A DNA stretch of 64,000 bases from Phenylobacterium haematophilum (lineage in GTDB: Bacteria; Pseudomonadota; Alphaproteobacteria; Caulobacterales; Caulobacteraceae): NCBI RefSeq assembly GCF_014196295.1, contig NZ_JACIDK010000005.1, forward strand, positions 62,001 through 126,000, given 5' to 3'. This document shows positions 21,725 through 29,142 of the stretch, in pieces. Position 1 is the stretch's first letter, and each line of letters begins with the position of its first letter. The notes beneath the pieces are model-generated. The model did not search any database, was not told where the DNA came from, and saw only the letters and a program-made list of their open reading frames with translations. A program made the translations under genes and the position numbers.

Positions 21725-22315
21725 ATGCTGTTCAAGGCGCCCGTCCTGGCGGCCATCGCGGAAGGCAAGGTCGACCTGGCCTTCCGTCGGTGGCGCAAGC
21801 CGACCGTCAAGGCCGGCGGGACCCTGACCACGCCGGTCGGGGTGCTGGCCATAGACGAGATCATGATCGTCGCAGCCGAGACGATCAGCGACGCCGACGC
21901 GGTCCGCGCCGGCTATGCGTCAGCCGCCCAGGCGGTGGCCGCCCTGGAGGGCGAAGCCCCCATCCACCGCATCGCCTTCCGCCTGATCGGCGAGGACCCG
22001 CGCCGGGCCCTGCGGCTCGACGTCTCGGACGCGGCGCTGGGCGAGATCGAAGCGCGGCTGGCCCGGCTCGACGCCCGCGGCCCCTGGACCGCGACGGTGC
22101 TCGACCTGATCGCCGCCCATCCCGGGGTGCGCGCCCCAGACCTCGCCGCTCGGCTGGGCCGCGAGACCGTCGCCTTCAAGACCGACGTGCGCAAGTTGAA
22201 GGCGCTGGGCCTGACCGAGAGCCTCGCGGTCGGCTACCGGCTCTCGCCCCGCGGCCAGGCATTGCGCACGCGCCGCTTGCAGCCTGGGTCGCCCGACGCT
22301 AAGCCGCAGGCATGA
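21725..22315 (+). CDS. ASCH-like / winged-helix protein
   Basis: 196 residues, cytoplasmic. The N-terminal part (about 1-100) 'ILxxGKVDLAFRRWRKPTVKAG' style sequence (AAIAEGKVDLAFRRWRKPTV) with 'TPVGVLAIDEI' resembles the ASCH RNA-binding-like fold. The C-terminal part (about 115-180) 'TATVLDLIAAHPGVRAPDLA' plus 'FKTDVRKLKALGLTESLAVG' looks like a winged helix of the kind that reads nucleic acids. No catalytic residues are clear. RBS GGGACGGG. The stop overlaps the ccmC ATG by 4 bases, so ccmC translation is coupled to this gene. Family assignment is by eye and not certain. Confidence 0.75.
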   Translation: MLFKAPVLAAIAEGKVDLAFRRWRKPTVKAGGTLTTPVGVLAIDEIMIVAAETISDADAVRAGYASAAQAVAALEGEAPIHRIAFRLIGEDPRRALRLDVSDAALGEIEARLARLDARGPWTATVLDLIAAHPGVRAPDLAARLGRETVAFKTDVRKLKALGLTESLAVGYRLSPRGQALRTRRLQPGSPDAKPQA

Positions 22316-23040
22316 TCCCGGCGCCGGCCTTTTTGTCGAATCCCGAGCGGTTCATGGCCTTTTCCCGCTGGGCCGCCCCGATGTTCGGCGCCATCGCCGT
22401 CGTCCTGGCGCTGGCCGGCCTGTGGCTGGGCTTCACCGCGCCCGAAGACTACCAGCAGGGCGACACGGTCCGGCTGATGTTCATCCACGTGCCAGCCTCG
22501 TGGATGAGCATGTTCGTCTACGCCTGCCTGGCGACAGCGAGCTTCCTGGCCCTGGTCTTCCGCCACGCTTTGGCCGACGCGGCCGCCCGCGCCGCAGCCC
22601 CGCTGGGCGCGGCCTTCACCTTCATGGCGCTGTTCACCGGCTCGCTCTGGGGCCGTCCCATGTGGGGCACCTGGTGGCAATGGGACGCGCGCATGACCTC
22701 GGTGCTGGTGCTTTTCCTGGTCTACCTGGCCTATATGGCCCTGCGCGCCTCGCTGGACGACGAGACGAAGGCCGCCCGCGCCTGCGCGATCCTGGCCCTG
22801 GTCGGGGCGGTGAACCTGCCGGTGATCAAGTTCTCGGTCGACTGGTGGAACACCCTGCACCAGGGCGCTTCGGTGTTCCGCGCCGACGGACCGGCCATGA
22901 CCAACGACTATCTGTGGCCGCTGCTGCTGATGGGTCTGGCCTACATGTCGGCTTTCGGCTCGCTGTGGCTGGTCGGCATCCGCGCCCAGGTCTGGCGTCG
23001 GCGGGCCGAGGCCGCCGCCCTGCGCGCGGCGAGAGGATAA
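22312..23040 (+). CDS. ccmC: Cytochrome c maturation haem-handling protein CcmC
   Basis: 242 residues with six membrane segments. The WWD haem-binding domain is 'GRPMWGTWWQWDARMTSVLV' (about residues 113-132). Conserved flanking histidines are visible in 'RLMFIHVPASWMS' (about 57-69) and 'DWWNTLHQGASV' (about 178-189). CcmC loads haem onto CcmE. Coupled to the ASCH-like gene upstream (ATGA) and followed 4 bases later by ccmD. Confidence 0.97.
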   Translation: MIPAPAFLSNPERFMAFSRWAAPMFGAIAVVLALAGLWLGFTAPEDYQQGDTVRLMFIHVPASWMSMFVYACLATASFLALVFRHALADAAARAAAPLGAAFTFMALFTGSLWGRPMWGTWWQWDARMTSVLVLFLVYLAYMALRASLDDETKAARACAILALVGAVNLPVIKFSVDWWNTLHQGASVFRADGPAMTNDYLWPLLLMGLAYMSAFGSLWLVGIRAQVWRRRAEAAALRAARG

Positions 23041-23044
23041 TCCG

Positions 23045-23188
23045 ATGCTCGACCTCGACGCCGGCAAGTACGCGATCTTCGTTTGGCCGGCCTACGGCCT
23101 GACCGCCCTCGTCTTCATCGGAATGATCGTCTTCACTTTGCGCCAGTCGCGTATCTGGCGCCGCCGCGCCGAGCGGGACGGCCAGTGA
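23045..23188 (+). CDS. ccmD: Haem exporter small subunit CcmD
   Basis: 47 residues: MLDLDAGKYAIFVWPAYG then one membrane helix (LTALVFIGMIVFTL) and a basic cytoplasmic tail (RQSRIWRRRAERDGQ). This is the normal CcmD size and pattern (KYxxFVWPAYG). CcmD stabilises the CcmABC-haem-CcmE complex. It sits between ccmC and ccmG, and its TGA stop overlaps the ccmG GTG start. Confidence 0.94.
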   Translation: MLDLDAGKYAIFVWPAYGLTALVFIGMIVFTLRQSRIWRRRAERDGQ

Positions 23189-23703
23189 ACCGGACCCTCG
23201 CCTTCCTGCCGCTGGCCGCGCTGCTGGCGCTGGGCCTGCTGTTCGGCCTCTATTCCCTCAAGCGCGATCCCCAGGTCCAACCCGACGCCCTGGTCGGCAA
23301 GCCCCTGCCGGACCTGACCCTGCCGACACTCGACACCGGCCGGCCTATCCGCCTGCACGACGCCGCCCAGCCGGCCCCGGTGCTGGTCAACATCTTCGCC
23401 TCGTGGTGCGCCCCCTGCGAGATCGAGCACCCGGTTCTGGTCGACCTCAAGAAACAGGGGGTGCGCATCGTCGGCGTCGCCTACAAGGACGCGCCGGAGA
23501 ACACCAAGGCCTTCATCGGCCGGCTCGGCGACCCCTATTCCGAGCGCCTGGTGGACCGTGACGGCCGGGCGGGCATCGACCTCGGCGTCACCGGCGTGCC
23601 CGAGACCTATCTGGTCGGCCCCGGCGGGACGATCCTGGCCAAGCACACCGGGCCGCTGACCCTGGAAAAGGCGCGCGAGTTGCTGGCCAAGGCGCCGCGT
23701 TAA
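23185..23703 (+). CDS. ccmG: Thiol:disulfide interchange protein DsbE/CcmG
   Basis: 172 residues; membrane-anchored periplasmic thioredoxin that keeps apocytochrome c haem-binding cysteines reduced. N-terminal anchor about residues 6-24 (AFLPLAALLALGLLFGLYS). The active site is WCAPC (Cys75/Cys78), then the CcmG-specific region 'VGVAYKDAPENTKAFIGRLG' and the cis-Pro loop GVTGVPETYLV. GTG start at 23185 inside GTGA. ccmE, ccmF and ccmH are not in the window and must lie elsewhere. Confidence 0.96.
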   Translation: MNRTLAFLPLAALLALGLLFGLYSLKRDPQVQPDALVGKPLPDLTLPTLDTGRPIRLHDAAQPAPVLVNIFASWCAPCEIEHPVLVDLKKQGVRIVGVAYKDAPENTKAFIGRLGDPYSERLVDRDGRAGIDLGVTGVPETYLVGPGGTILAKHTGPLTLEKARELLAKAPR

Positions 23704-23714
23704 CCAATCCTTGA

Positions 23715-23765
23715 GGCGGCGCAACGAAACCTCGCCAAGGTTCCGTTAACCATAGTTGCGCCGCC
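23715..23765. repeat. Inverted repeat between ccmG and a small Pro/Gln-rich gene
   Basis: GGCGGCGCAAC (23715-23725) is perfectly matched by GTTGCGCCGCC (23755-23765), an 11-bp stem with a 29-base loop. The loop contains a nested AACCT-CGCCA-AGGTT hairpin. There is no T tract after it. The right arm ends one base before the likely GTG start at 23767, so if transcribed it would hide that start; otherwise it may serve as a ccmG terminator or a protein-binding site. Confidence 0.65.
23746..23753 (+). promoter_or_regulatory. CtrA-like half-site TTAACCAT
   Basis: TTAACCAT matches the published CtrA half-site of Caulobacter-type bacteria. It lies 14 bases before the GTG of the small gene at 23767. 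A near match, TTAACCAA, is at 23700-23707, overlapping the ccmG stop. Its position so close to the start fits repression or a short leader. Functional binding is inference. Confidence 0.35.
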
Positions 23766-23766
23766 C

Positions 23767-24021
23767 GTGAGCACGATCCGCCCGCCGATCTTCCCGACGC
23801 CACAGCCGCAGGCCCAGCCGACGGCGCCCGCGCGCAACAGCGCCCAGCAGGCGTTCTTCGCCGCGGCGATGGGCCGCCCGGCCGCCGCCCCGACGCAGGC
23901 TCAGGTCCAGACTCAGCCGCAGGCCCCGGCCGGGCCGGTTCACCGCATGCCCGCCTCATTGCCGGCCGACCCGCCGCAGAAAATCCTGCGCCCGGGTTCG
24001 ATCCTCGACATTCGGGTCTGA
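23767..24021 (+). CDS. Small Pro/Gln/Ala-rich protein, unknown
   Basis: 84 residues from a GTG start: a low-complexity N-terminal two-thirds rich in Pro, Gln and Ala (PTPQPQAQPTAPARNSAQQA, FFAAAMGRPAAAPTQAQVQT), then a more ordered C-terminal end, 'PQKILRPGSILDIRV'. No signal peptide, membrane segment or cysteines. The ordered tail looks like a short conserved docking motif. It meets the MarR gene tail-to-tail 8 bases on. No Shine-Dalgarno is obvious because the upstream inverted repeat occupies that position. Confidence 0.6.
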   Translation: MSTIRPPIFPTPQPQAQPTAPARNSAQQAFFAAAMGRPAAAPTQAQVQTQPQAPAGPVHRMPASLPADPPQKILRPGSILDIRV

Positions 24022-24028
24022 AACGCGG

Positions 24029-24610
24029 CTAGGCCGCTTTCTTGAGCTTCTTTTTCTTCGGCTTGCCGGCCTTGGCCTTCTTCGGCTTCTCAGCCTTGTC
24101 CGCCTTGGGCTTCTTGGCTGGCGCAGCGATCGGCACCGGCGCGGCGGCCGCCTCGTCGGCCGCCCGGATCAGCTCGCGCAATCCCGTCGTCAGCGCCTCG
24201 CGCTTGGCGGTCGACAGCAGGCGCAGCAGCCGCGCATCCGCCGCCGCCATCTTCGGCTTGGCCGCGGCGAGGGCCAGGCGTCCGGCTTCGGTCAGGCTGA
24301 CGGCGTTGGCGCGGGCGTCGGCGGTCGAGCGCTGGCGCTCCAGCAGGCCCTTGACGATCATCCGCGCGACCATGTCGGCCAGGGTCGAGCGATCGATGCC
24401 GGTGGTCCGCACCAGATCGGTCTGGGTCAGGCCCTCATAGGCCTCGACCGCGGCCAGCACCGCATATTGCCGCTGAGTGACGCCGCCCTCGCCCTGCTCG
24501 TCCGCATAAATGTCGAGGGCCAGCTGCAAGGCCCTATGCAGCAGATGACTGGGCGACTTCTCAAGGGCCGGCAGGCCCTTCTTCTTGTCCTGGGACTTCG
24601 ACTTGGCCAT
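24029..24610 (-). CDS. MarR-family regulator with lysine-rich C-terminal tail
   Basis: 193 residues from ATG 24610 (MAKSKSQDKKKGLPALEKSP). The winged-helix MarR core is at about 20-140: LLHRALQLALDIYADEQGEG, 'TQRQYAVLAAVEAYEGLTQT', recognition helix 'LVRTTGIDRSTLADMVARMI', wing 'LLERQRSTADARANAVSLTE'. After about residue 155 comes an unusual tail made almost only of Lys, Ala and Pro (KPKADKAEKPKKAKAGKPKK...), like histone H1 or AlgP tails; it should raise non-specific DNA affinity. Target genes unknown; the divergent direction leads to no gene, and downstream is the convergent Pro/Gln-rich gene. Confidence 0.9.
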   Translation of the reverse strand: MAKSKSQDKKKGLPALEKSPSHLLHRALQLALDIYADEQGEGGVTQRQYAVLAAVEAYEGLTQTDLVRTTGIDRSTLADMVARMIVKGLLERQRSTADARANAVSLTEAGRLALAAAKPKMAAADARLLRLLSTAKREALTTGLRELIRAADEAAAAPVPIAAPAKKPKADKAEKPKKAKAGKPKKKKLKKAA

Positions 24611-24716
24611 CCGGTTCCACCCCCGCCTGTCGACACGCCTGGACGCTAGCGGCGTACGGTGTCGATTTGACGACACATGGTCAGTGGACGGCGCCGGCGC
24701 CAGGGGCCTCCGGAGG

Positions 24717-25325
24717 CTATTCGACGTGGGGCGGCGGCGGCTCGTCGGTCTTGGCGTACTTCATCATCAGCGGCACCTGGGCGAAGCCGAACAGCACCGT
24801 GAGGATCAGCAGGCCCGGGAAGCGGAATACGACCCAGACGTCGTCGGGCTGGGTGCGCCAGACGAACTCGTTCAGCGCCGCCAGCGCCAGAAAGAACAGG
24901 CCGTAGTTGAGGGTCAGCTTGCGCCAGCCGACGTCCGGCATCTTCACCGCGTCGCCCAGCAGCAGCTTCAGCGGGTTCTTGCGCAGGACCAGCCCGCCCA
25001 GCAGCGCCACGCCAAACAGGGTGTTCATCACCGTCGGCTTCAGCTTCACGAAGCGGACGTCGTGGAAGAACAGGGTCAAGCCGCCGAACACCAGGGCCGC
25101 GCCGCCGGCGATCAGCGGGAACGGCGCGATGCGCTTTTCGAACACGAACCCAACGACCAGGCCCAGGAGCGATCCGCCGACCAGCCACCAGGTCGCCTGG
25201 ACCAGCGCCTCCTGCGAGGTCATGCCGCCGCCGCGGTTCAGGAAGAAGCCGATCAGGAACGCGACCAAGCCGCCGTAGTCGACGACGCCGCGGACCCATT
25301 TGCGTGCGCTGGGGGAGAGCTTCAT
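24717..25325 (-). CDS. yciB: Septation protein A / inner membrane protein YciB
   Basis: 202 residues with about five to six membrane helices. Family signatures are DYGGLVAFLIGFFLNRGGGM (N-terminal), 'LFFHDVRFVKLKPTVMNTLF', 'RKLTLNYGLFFLALAALNEF' and 'WVVFRFPGLLILTVLFGFAQ'. YciB/IspA proteins affect septation and envelope integrity. Its ATG overlaps the ftsY stop by 4 bases, a pairing conserved in many alphaproteobacteria (family knowledge), so the two are co-expressed. Confidence 0.95.
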   Translation of the reverse strand: MKLSPSARKWVRGVVDYGGLVAFLIGFFLNRGGGMTSQEALVQATWWLVGGSLLGLVVGFVFEKRIAPFPLIAGGAALVFGGLTLFFHDVRFVKLKPTVMNTLFGVALLGGLVLRKNPLKLLLGDAVKMPDVGWRKLTLNYGLFFLALAALNEFVWRTQPDDVWVVFRFPGLLILTVLFGFAQVPLMMKYAKTDEPPPPHVE

Positions 25326-26257
25326 GCCTCGTCGAGTCCGACCAGGGTGCGGGCGAAGGCGCGCGCCTTGAACGGCTGGAGATCGTCGATCCCCTCGCCC
25401 ACGCCGATAAGCTTGATGGGGCTGTCGGACGCCTGGGCCACCGGCACCAGCACGCCGCCGCGGGCGGTGCCGTCCAGCTTGGTCATGACGATTCCCGACA
25501 CCCCGATCTGGTTGCCGAAGATGTTCTCCTGGGCCAGCGCGTTGCGGCCCACCGTGGCGTCCAGCACCAGCAGGGTTTCGTGGGGCGCGTCCGGCTCGAC
25601 CTTCTTGACCACGCGGATGACCTTCAGGAGCTCGTCCATCAGGCCCTGCTTGTTCTGCAGACGACCCGCGGTGTCGATCAGTACGACGTCGTAGCCATCG
25701 GCCTTGGCCCGCTCGACCGCGTCGAAGGCCAGACCCGCGGCGTCCGAGCCGGTGGGCCGCGACATGAAATCGGCGCCGGCCCGCTCGGCCCAGACCTTCA
25801 GCTGCTCGACCGCGGCGGCGCGGAAGGTGTCGCCGGCGACGACCAGCACCTTGGCCCCGCGAGAGGTCAGGTCGGCGGCGATCTTGCCCAGGGTGGTGGT
25901 CTTGCCCGAGCCGTTGACCCCGATGAACATCACCACGTAGGGGCGCGGCCCAGTCAGCGGCGCGAACTCGCCCTCACGGCTTTCCAGCTCGGCGCCGATG
26001 GCTTCGGCCAGGGCCTCCTTGATCTCACGCTCGTCGACGCTCTTGCCGAACTTCTCGTCGGAAAAGCGCTGGGTGATGCGCGCAGCCGAGTGCGGGCCGA
26101 GATCGGCCTCGATCAGCATCTCTTCCAGCTCGTCGAGCTTGGCTTGGTCCAGCGGCTGCTTGGTGAAGGTGGAGACCACCTGTTCCGTCATCTGTTTCGA
26201 CGAGCGCGACAGCCCGGCGGTCAGACGTTGGAACCAGCCCTTCTTCGGTTCGGTCAT
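25322..26257 (-). CDS. ftsY: Signal recognition particle receptor FtsY
   Basis: 311 residues; GTPase that docks SRP-ribosome complexes at the membrane. The N domain spans about 1-95. G1 is GVNGSGKTTTLGK at 113-125; the NG domain continues with 'VAGDTFRAAAVEQLKVWAER' (G2), DTAGRLQNK (G3) and TKLDGTARGG (G4). The acidic A domain of E. coli is nearly absent, as usual in alphaproteobacteria. Coupled to yciB downstream. The mtaB/dapF genes lie nearby in the same orientation, separated by a rightward TRIC gene. Confidence 0.98.
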   Translation of the reverse strand: MTEPKKGWFQRLTAGLSRSSKQMTEQVVSTFTKQPLDQAKLDELEEMLIEADLGPHSAARITQRFSDEKFGKSVDEREIKEALAEAIGAELESREGEFAPLTGPRPYVVMFIGVNGSGKTTTLGKIAADLTSRGAKVLVVAGDTFRAAAVEQLKVWAERAGADFMSRPTGSDAAGLAFDAVERAKADGYDVVLIDTAGRLQNKQGLMDELLKVIRVVKKVEPDAPHETLLVLDATVGRNALAQENIFGNQIGVSGIVMTKLDGTARGGVLVPVAQASDSPIKLIGVGEGIDDLQPFKARAFARTLVGLDEA

Positions 26258-26304
26258 GGGCCGCTTCTAGCTCGTCAAAGGGTTGCGCGATAGAGGATGA
26301 AGCC

Positions 26305-26928
26305 ATGGACGCGCTCGCCACAGCCTTCGCCTGGTTCGACTACGCCGCCGTCGCCGTGTTCGGCGCCACCGGGGCGCTGGCGGCGGCACAGCGCAAGCAT
26401 GACATCGTCACCTTCGCCTTCTTCGCGGCGGTCACCGGGGTCGGAGGCGGGACCTTGCGCGACCTCCTGCTGGACGCCCCGGTATTCTGGGTCGGTCGCC
26501 CGGACTATTTGATCGTTTGTCTCGCCGCGGCGGGAGCGGTCTGGATCTTCGGCACCGGCAGCGCGCGGATGAAAGTGCTGCTGTGGTTCGACGCCCTGGG
26601 CATGGCCGCCTACAGCGTGATCGGCGCGGCCAAGGCGCTGTCGCTGGGCGCGCCGCCGTTCTCGGCCCTGGTGATGGGCGTGCTGACCGCGTGCTTCGGA
26701 GGCGTCATCCGCGACGTGCTGGCGGGTGAGCCCTCGGTGCTGCTGCGTCGCGAGATCTACGTCACCTGCGCCCTGATCGGCGCCGCGGTCTATGTGGTGC
26801 TGGATACGCTAGGCCTGCGCGACGTCTGGACCGGGCTGCTCGGCTTCGCCGCGGCGTTCGCGGTGCGGGCCGGCGCGATCCGCTACGGCTGGACGCTGCC
26901 GGCCTTCCCGGGGCGCGGAACGTCCTGA
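26305..26928 (+). CDS. Trimeric intracellular cation (TRIC/YadS-like) channel family protein
   Basis: 207 residues with about seven hydrophobic segments. Two internally similar halves carry the glycine-rich motifs 'VFGATGALAAAQRKHDIVTF' and 'GVGGGTLRDLLLDAPVFWV', then 'AAYSVIGAAKALSLG', 'VLTACFGGVIRDVLAGEPSV' and 'LRREIYVTCALIGAAVYVVL'. This is the UPF0126/YadS family, prokaryotic TRIC channels. Glycine transport has also been suggested for relatives. Start ATG 26305 with GAGGA upstream. Divergent from ftsY. Confidence 0.93.
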   Translation: MDALATAFAWFDYAAVAVFGATGALAAAQRKHDIVTFAFFAAVTGVGGGTLRDLLLDAPVFWVGRPDYLIVCLAAAGAVWIFGTGSARMKVLLWFDALGMAAYSVIGAAKALSLGAPPFSALVMGVLTACFGGVIRDVLAGEPSVLLRREIYVTCALIGAAVYVVLDTLGLRDVWTGLLGFAAAFAVRAGAIRYGWTLPAFPGRGTS

Positions 26929-26932
26929 CGAC

Positions 26933-28243
26933 CTAGGAAATCCGCGCCAGCGCCTTGCCGCCGTCGTGGCCGTGGACGGCCAGCGCCGCCACCGATCCGA
27001 CGCTCACCTCGCCCTCGAAGGCGATCTCGGTGAAGTCCTCGGCCCGCGCCACGCCCGGCCGCTCCACCAGCCCCAGCAGGGTGCGGCCAACCTGACGATC
27101 CAGGTGACGCAGCAGAGCCGCTTCGCCGGCCGCGCGCAGGCGTGCGGCGCGCGCCTTGATCACCGGGCGCTGGAGCTGCGGCATCCGCGCCGCCGGGGTG
27201 CCCGGCCGCGGGCTGAACGGGAAGACGTGCAGGAACGAGAGCCCCGCCTCCTCGACGAGGCGCAGCGTATTCTCGAACATCTCGTCGGTCTCGGTCGGGA
27301 AGCCGGCGATCAGGTCGGCGCCGAAGGCGACGTCGGGGCGCACGGCGCGCACGTCGGCGACCAACTTCAGGGCGTCGGTGCGATTGTGACGGCGCTTCAT
27401 GCGCTTAAGGATCATGTCGTCGCCGGCCTGCAGCGACAGGTGCAGGTAGGGCATCAGCCGGCGGTCCTCGGCCAGCACCCGCATCAGGTCCGGATCGATC
27501 TCAGCCGCATCGATCGACGACAGCCGCAGCCGCGGCAGGTCCGGGACCAGCTTCAGGATCCGCGCGACCAGTTGGCCGAGGGTCGGCTGGCCCGGCAGGT
27601 CGGCGCCCCAGCTGGTCACGTCGACCCCGGTCAGCACCACTTCCTGGTAACCCTGGGCGGCCAGCTTGCGGACCTGTTCGACCACCTCGCCAGCCGGCGC
27701 CGAGCGCGAGTTTCCGCGGCCGTACGGGATGATGCAGAAGGTGCAGCGGTGGTCGCAGCCGTTCTGCACCTCGACATAGGCGCGGGCGCGATCCTTCAAG
27801 CCGTCGATCAGGTGACCGGCGGTCTCGCGCACGCTCATGATGTCGTTGACGCGGACCTTGCCCTCGGGGACCTGGTCGGCATAGGCGCCGGCCTGCGACT
27901 TCTCGGCGTTGCCGAGCACCAGGTCGACCTCGGCCATGGCCGCGAAGGCGGCCGGATCGATCTGCGCCGCGCAGCCGGTGACGATCAGCTTGGCCTCCGG
28001 GTTCTCGCGCCGGGCCTTGCGGATCGCCTGGCGCGCCTGGCGGACGGCCTCATTGGTCACCGCGCAGGTGTTGAAGACGATGGCGTTCTCCAGCCCGTCC
28101 TCGGCCGCACGCGCGCGGATGACCTCGCTCTCATAGGCGTTCAGGCGGCAGCCGAAGGTGACGATGTCGACGCCGCCGGGCTCGGCGCGCGCCGTGCGCG
28201 GCGTCAGCTCGAAGTCTTCGAGGGCGTCGTGGTCGTGGCTCAC
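26933..28243 (-). CDS. mtaB: tRNA t6A37 methylthiotransferase MtaB
   Basis: 436 residues; radical-SAM enzyme that converts t6A37 to ms2t6A in tRNAs reading ANN codons. The N-terminal UPF0004 domain has three cysteines for one cluster (FGCRLNAYES, NTCAVTNEA, VTGCAAQ). The radical SAM triad is CDHRCTFCIIPYGRG, and a TRAM-like C-terminus follows. The GTG start at 28243 overlaps the dapF TGA (GTGA). An in-frame extension to 28312 would run inside dapF and lacks family similarity. Confidence 0.95.
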   Translation of the reverse strand: MSHDHDALEDFELTPRTARAEPGGVDIVTFGCRLNAYESEVIRARAAEDGLENAIVFNTCAVTNEAVRQARQAIRKARRENPEAKLIVTGCAAQIDPAAFAAMAEVDLVLGNAEKSQAGAYADQVPEGKVRVNDIMSVRETAGHLIDGLKDRARAYVEVQNGCDHRCTFCIIPYGRGNSRSAPAGEVVEQVRKLAAQGYQEVVLTGVDVTSWGADLPGQPTLGQLVARILKLVPDLPRLRLSSIDAAEIDPDLMRVLAEDRRLMPYLHLSLQAGDDMILKRMKRRHNRTDALKLVADVRAVRPDVAFGADLIAGFPTETDEMFENTLRLVEEAGLSFLHVFPFSPRPGTPAARMPQLQRPVIKARAARLRAAGEAALLRHLDRQVGRTLLGLVERPGVARAEDFTEIAFEGEVSVGSVAALAVHGHDGGKALARIS

Positions 28244-29067
28244 GGCAAGGTTCCGGTGAAATCGACCTGGGCCGGCCCGGTCATGATCACATGGCCGTCG
28301 CTCTCGCGCCACTCGATGACCAGCTCGCCGCCGTCCAGCACCAAAGTCGCCTTGCGGTCGACCAGCCCGCGGCGGAACGAGGCGACCAGCGCCGCGCAGG
28401 CGCCGGTGCCGCAGGCCTTGGTCAGGCCCGCGCCGCGTTCCCAGACCTTCAGCCGGATGCGGTCGCGCGCGACGATCTGGGCGAAGCCGACATTGACCCC
28501 CTCCGGGAACAGCCGGTGATGCTCGATCATCGGACCGACCTGCACCACGGGCGCGGTCTCCACGTCCGGCACGAAGAACACCACGTGCGGATTGCCCATC
28601 GAGACGCAGCCCGGCGTGTGCAGGATCGGATCGTCGATCGGGCCGACCTGCAGCTCTATGCCGCGGGTGTCCATCTCTTCGTCCAGCGGGATCTGCCGCC
28701 AGTCGAGGCCCGGCTCGCCCATGTCGACGCTGACGATCTTGTCGCCGGCGCGGGTGGCCGTCAGCAGACCGCCCTGGGTCTCGATCACCGCCTGGTCGGC
28801 GCCGGAAGCCTCCATCAGCAGCCAGCCGACGCAGCGGCTGGCGTTGCCGCAGGCCCCGACCTCGTCGCCGTCGGCGTTCCAGAATCGCACGCGAGCGTCA
28901 GCTTTCGCCGACGGCTCTATAGAAACCAGCTGATCGCAGCCGACGCCGGACTTTCGATCGGCGATCGCGCGCACCTCCGCCGCAGTGGGCGCGAAGGGGG
29001 CGGTGCGGGCCTCGACCACGACGAAGTCGTTGCCGAGCCCGTTCATCTTCAGGAACGGACGGCTCAT
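28240..29067 (-). CDS. dapF: Diaminopimelate epimerase
   Basis: 275 residues; interconverts LL- and meso-diaminopimelate for lysine and peptidoglycan synthesis. The two catalytic cysteines are Cys73 (GACGNASRC) and Cys219 (KACGTGACAAL). The N-terminus MSRPFLKMNGLGNDFVVVEA is canonical. Upstream partner of mtaB in a coupled two-gene operon, a pairing common in alphaproteobacteria. Divergent from the prolyl oligopeptidase gene across 75 bases. Confidence 0.98.
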   Translation of the reverse strand: MSRPFLKMNGLGNDFVVVEARTAPFAPTAAEVRAIADRKSGVGCDQLVSIEPSAKADARVRFWNADGDEVGACGNASRCVGWLLMEASGADQAVIETQGGLLTATRAGDKIVSVDMGEPGLDWRQIPLDEEMDTRGIELQVGPIDDPILHTPGCVSMGNPHVVFFVPDVETAPVVQVGPMIEHHRLFPEGVNVGFAQIVARDRIRLKVWERGAGLTKACGTGACAALVASFRRGLVDRKATLVLDGGELVIEWRESDGHVIMTGPAQVDFTGTLP

Positions 29068-29142
29068 GGCCGGGGCTATATAGGCGAGCTGCGATCACCT
29101 TGCACGCGACAAGCCCAGCCTGCCCCGCTAAGCGTAACGGCC

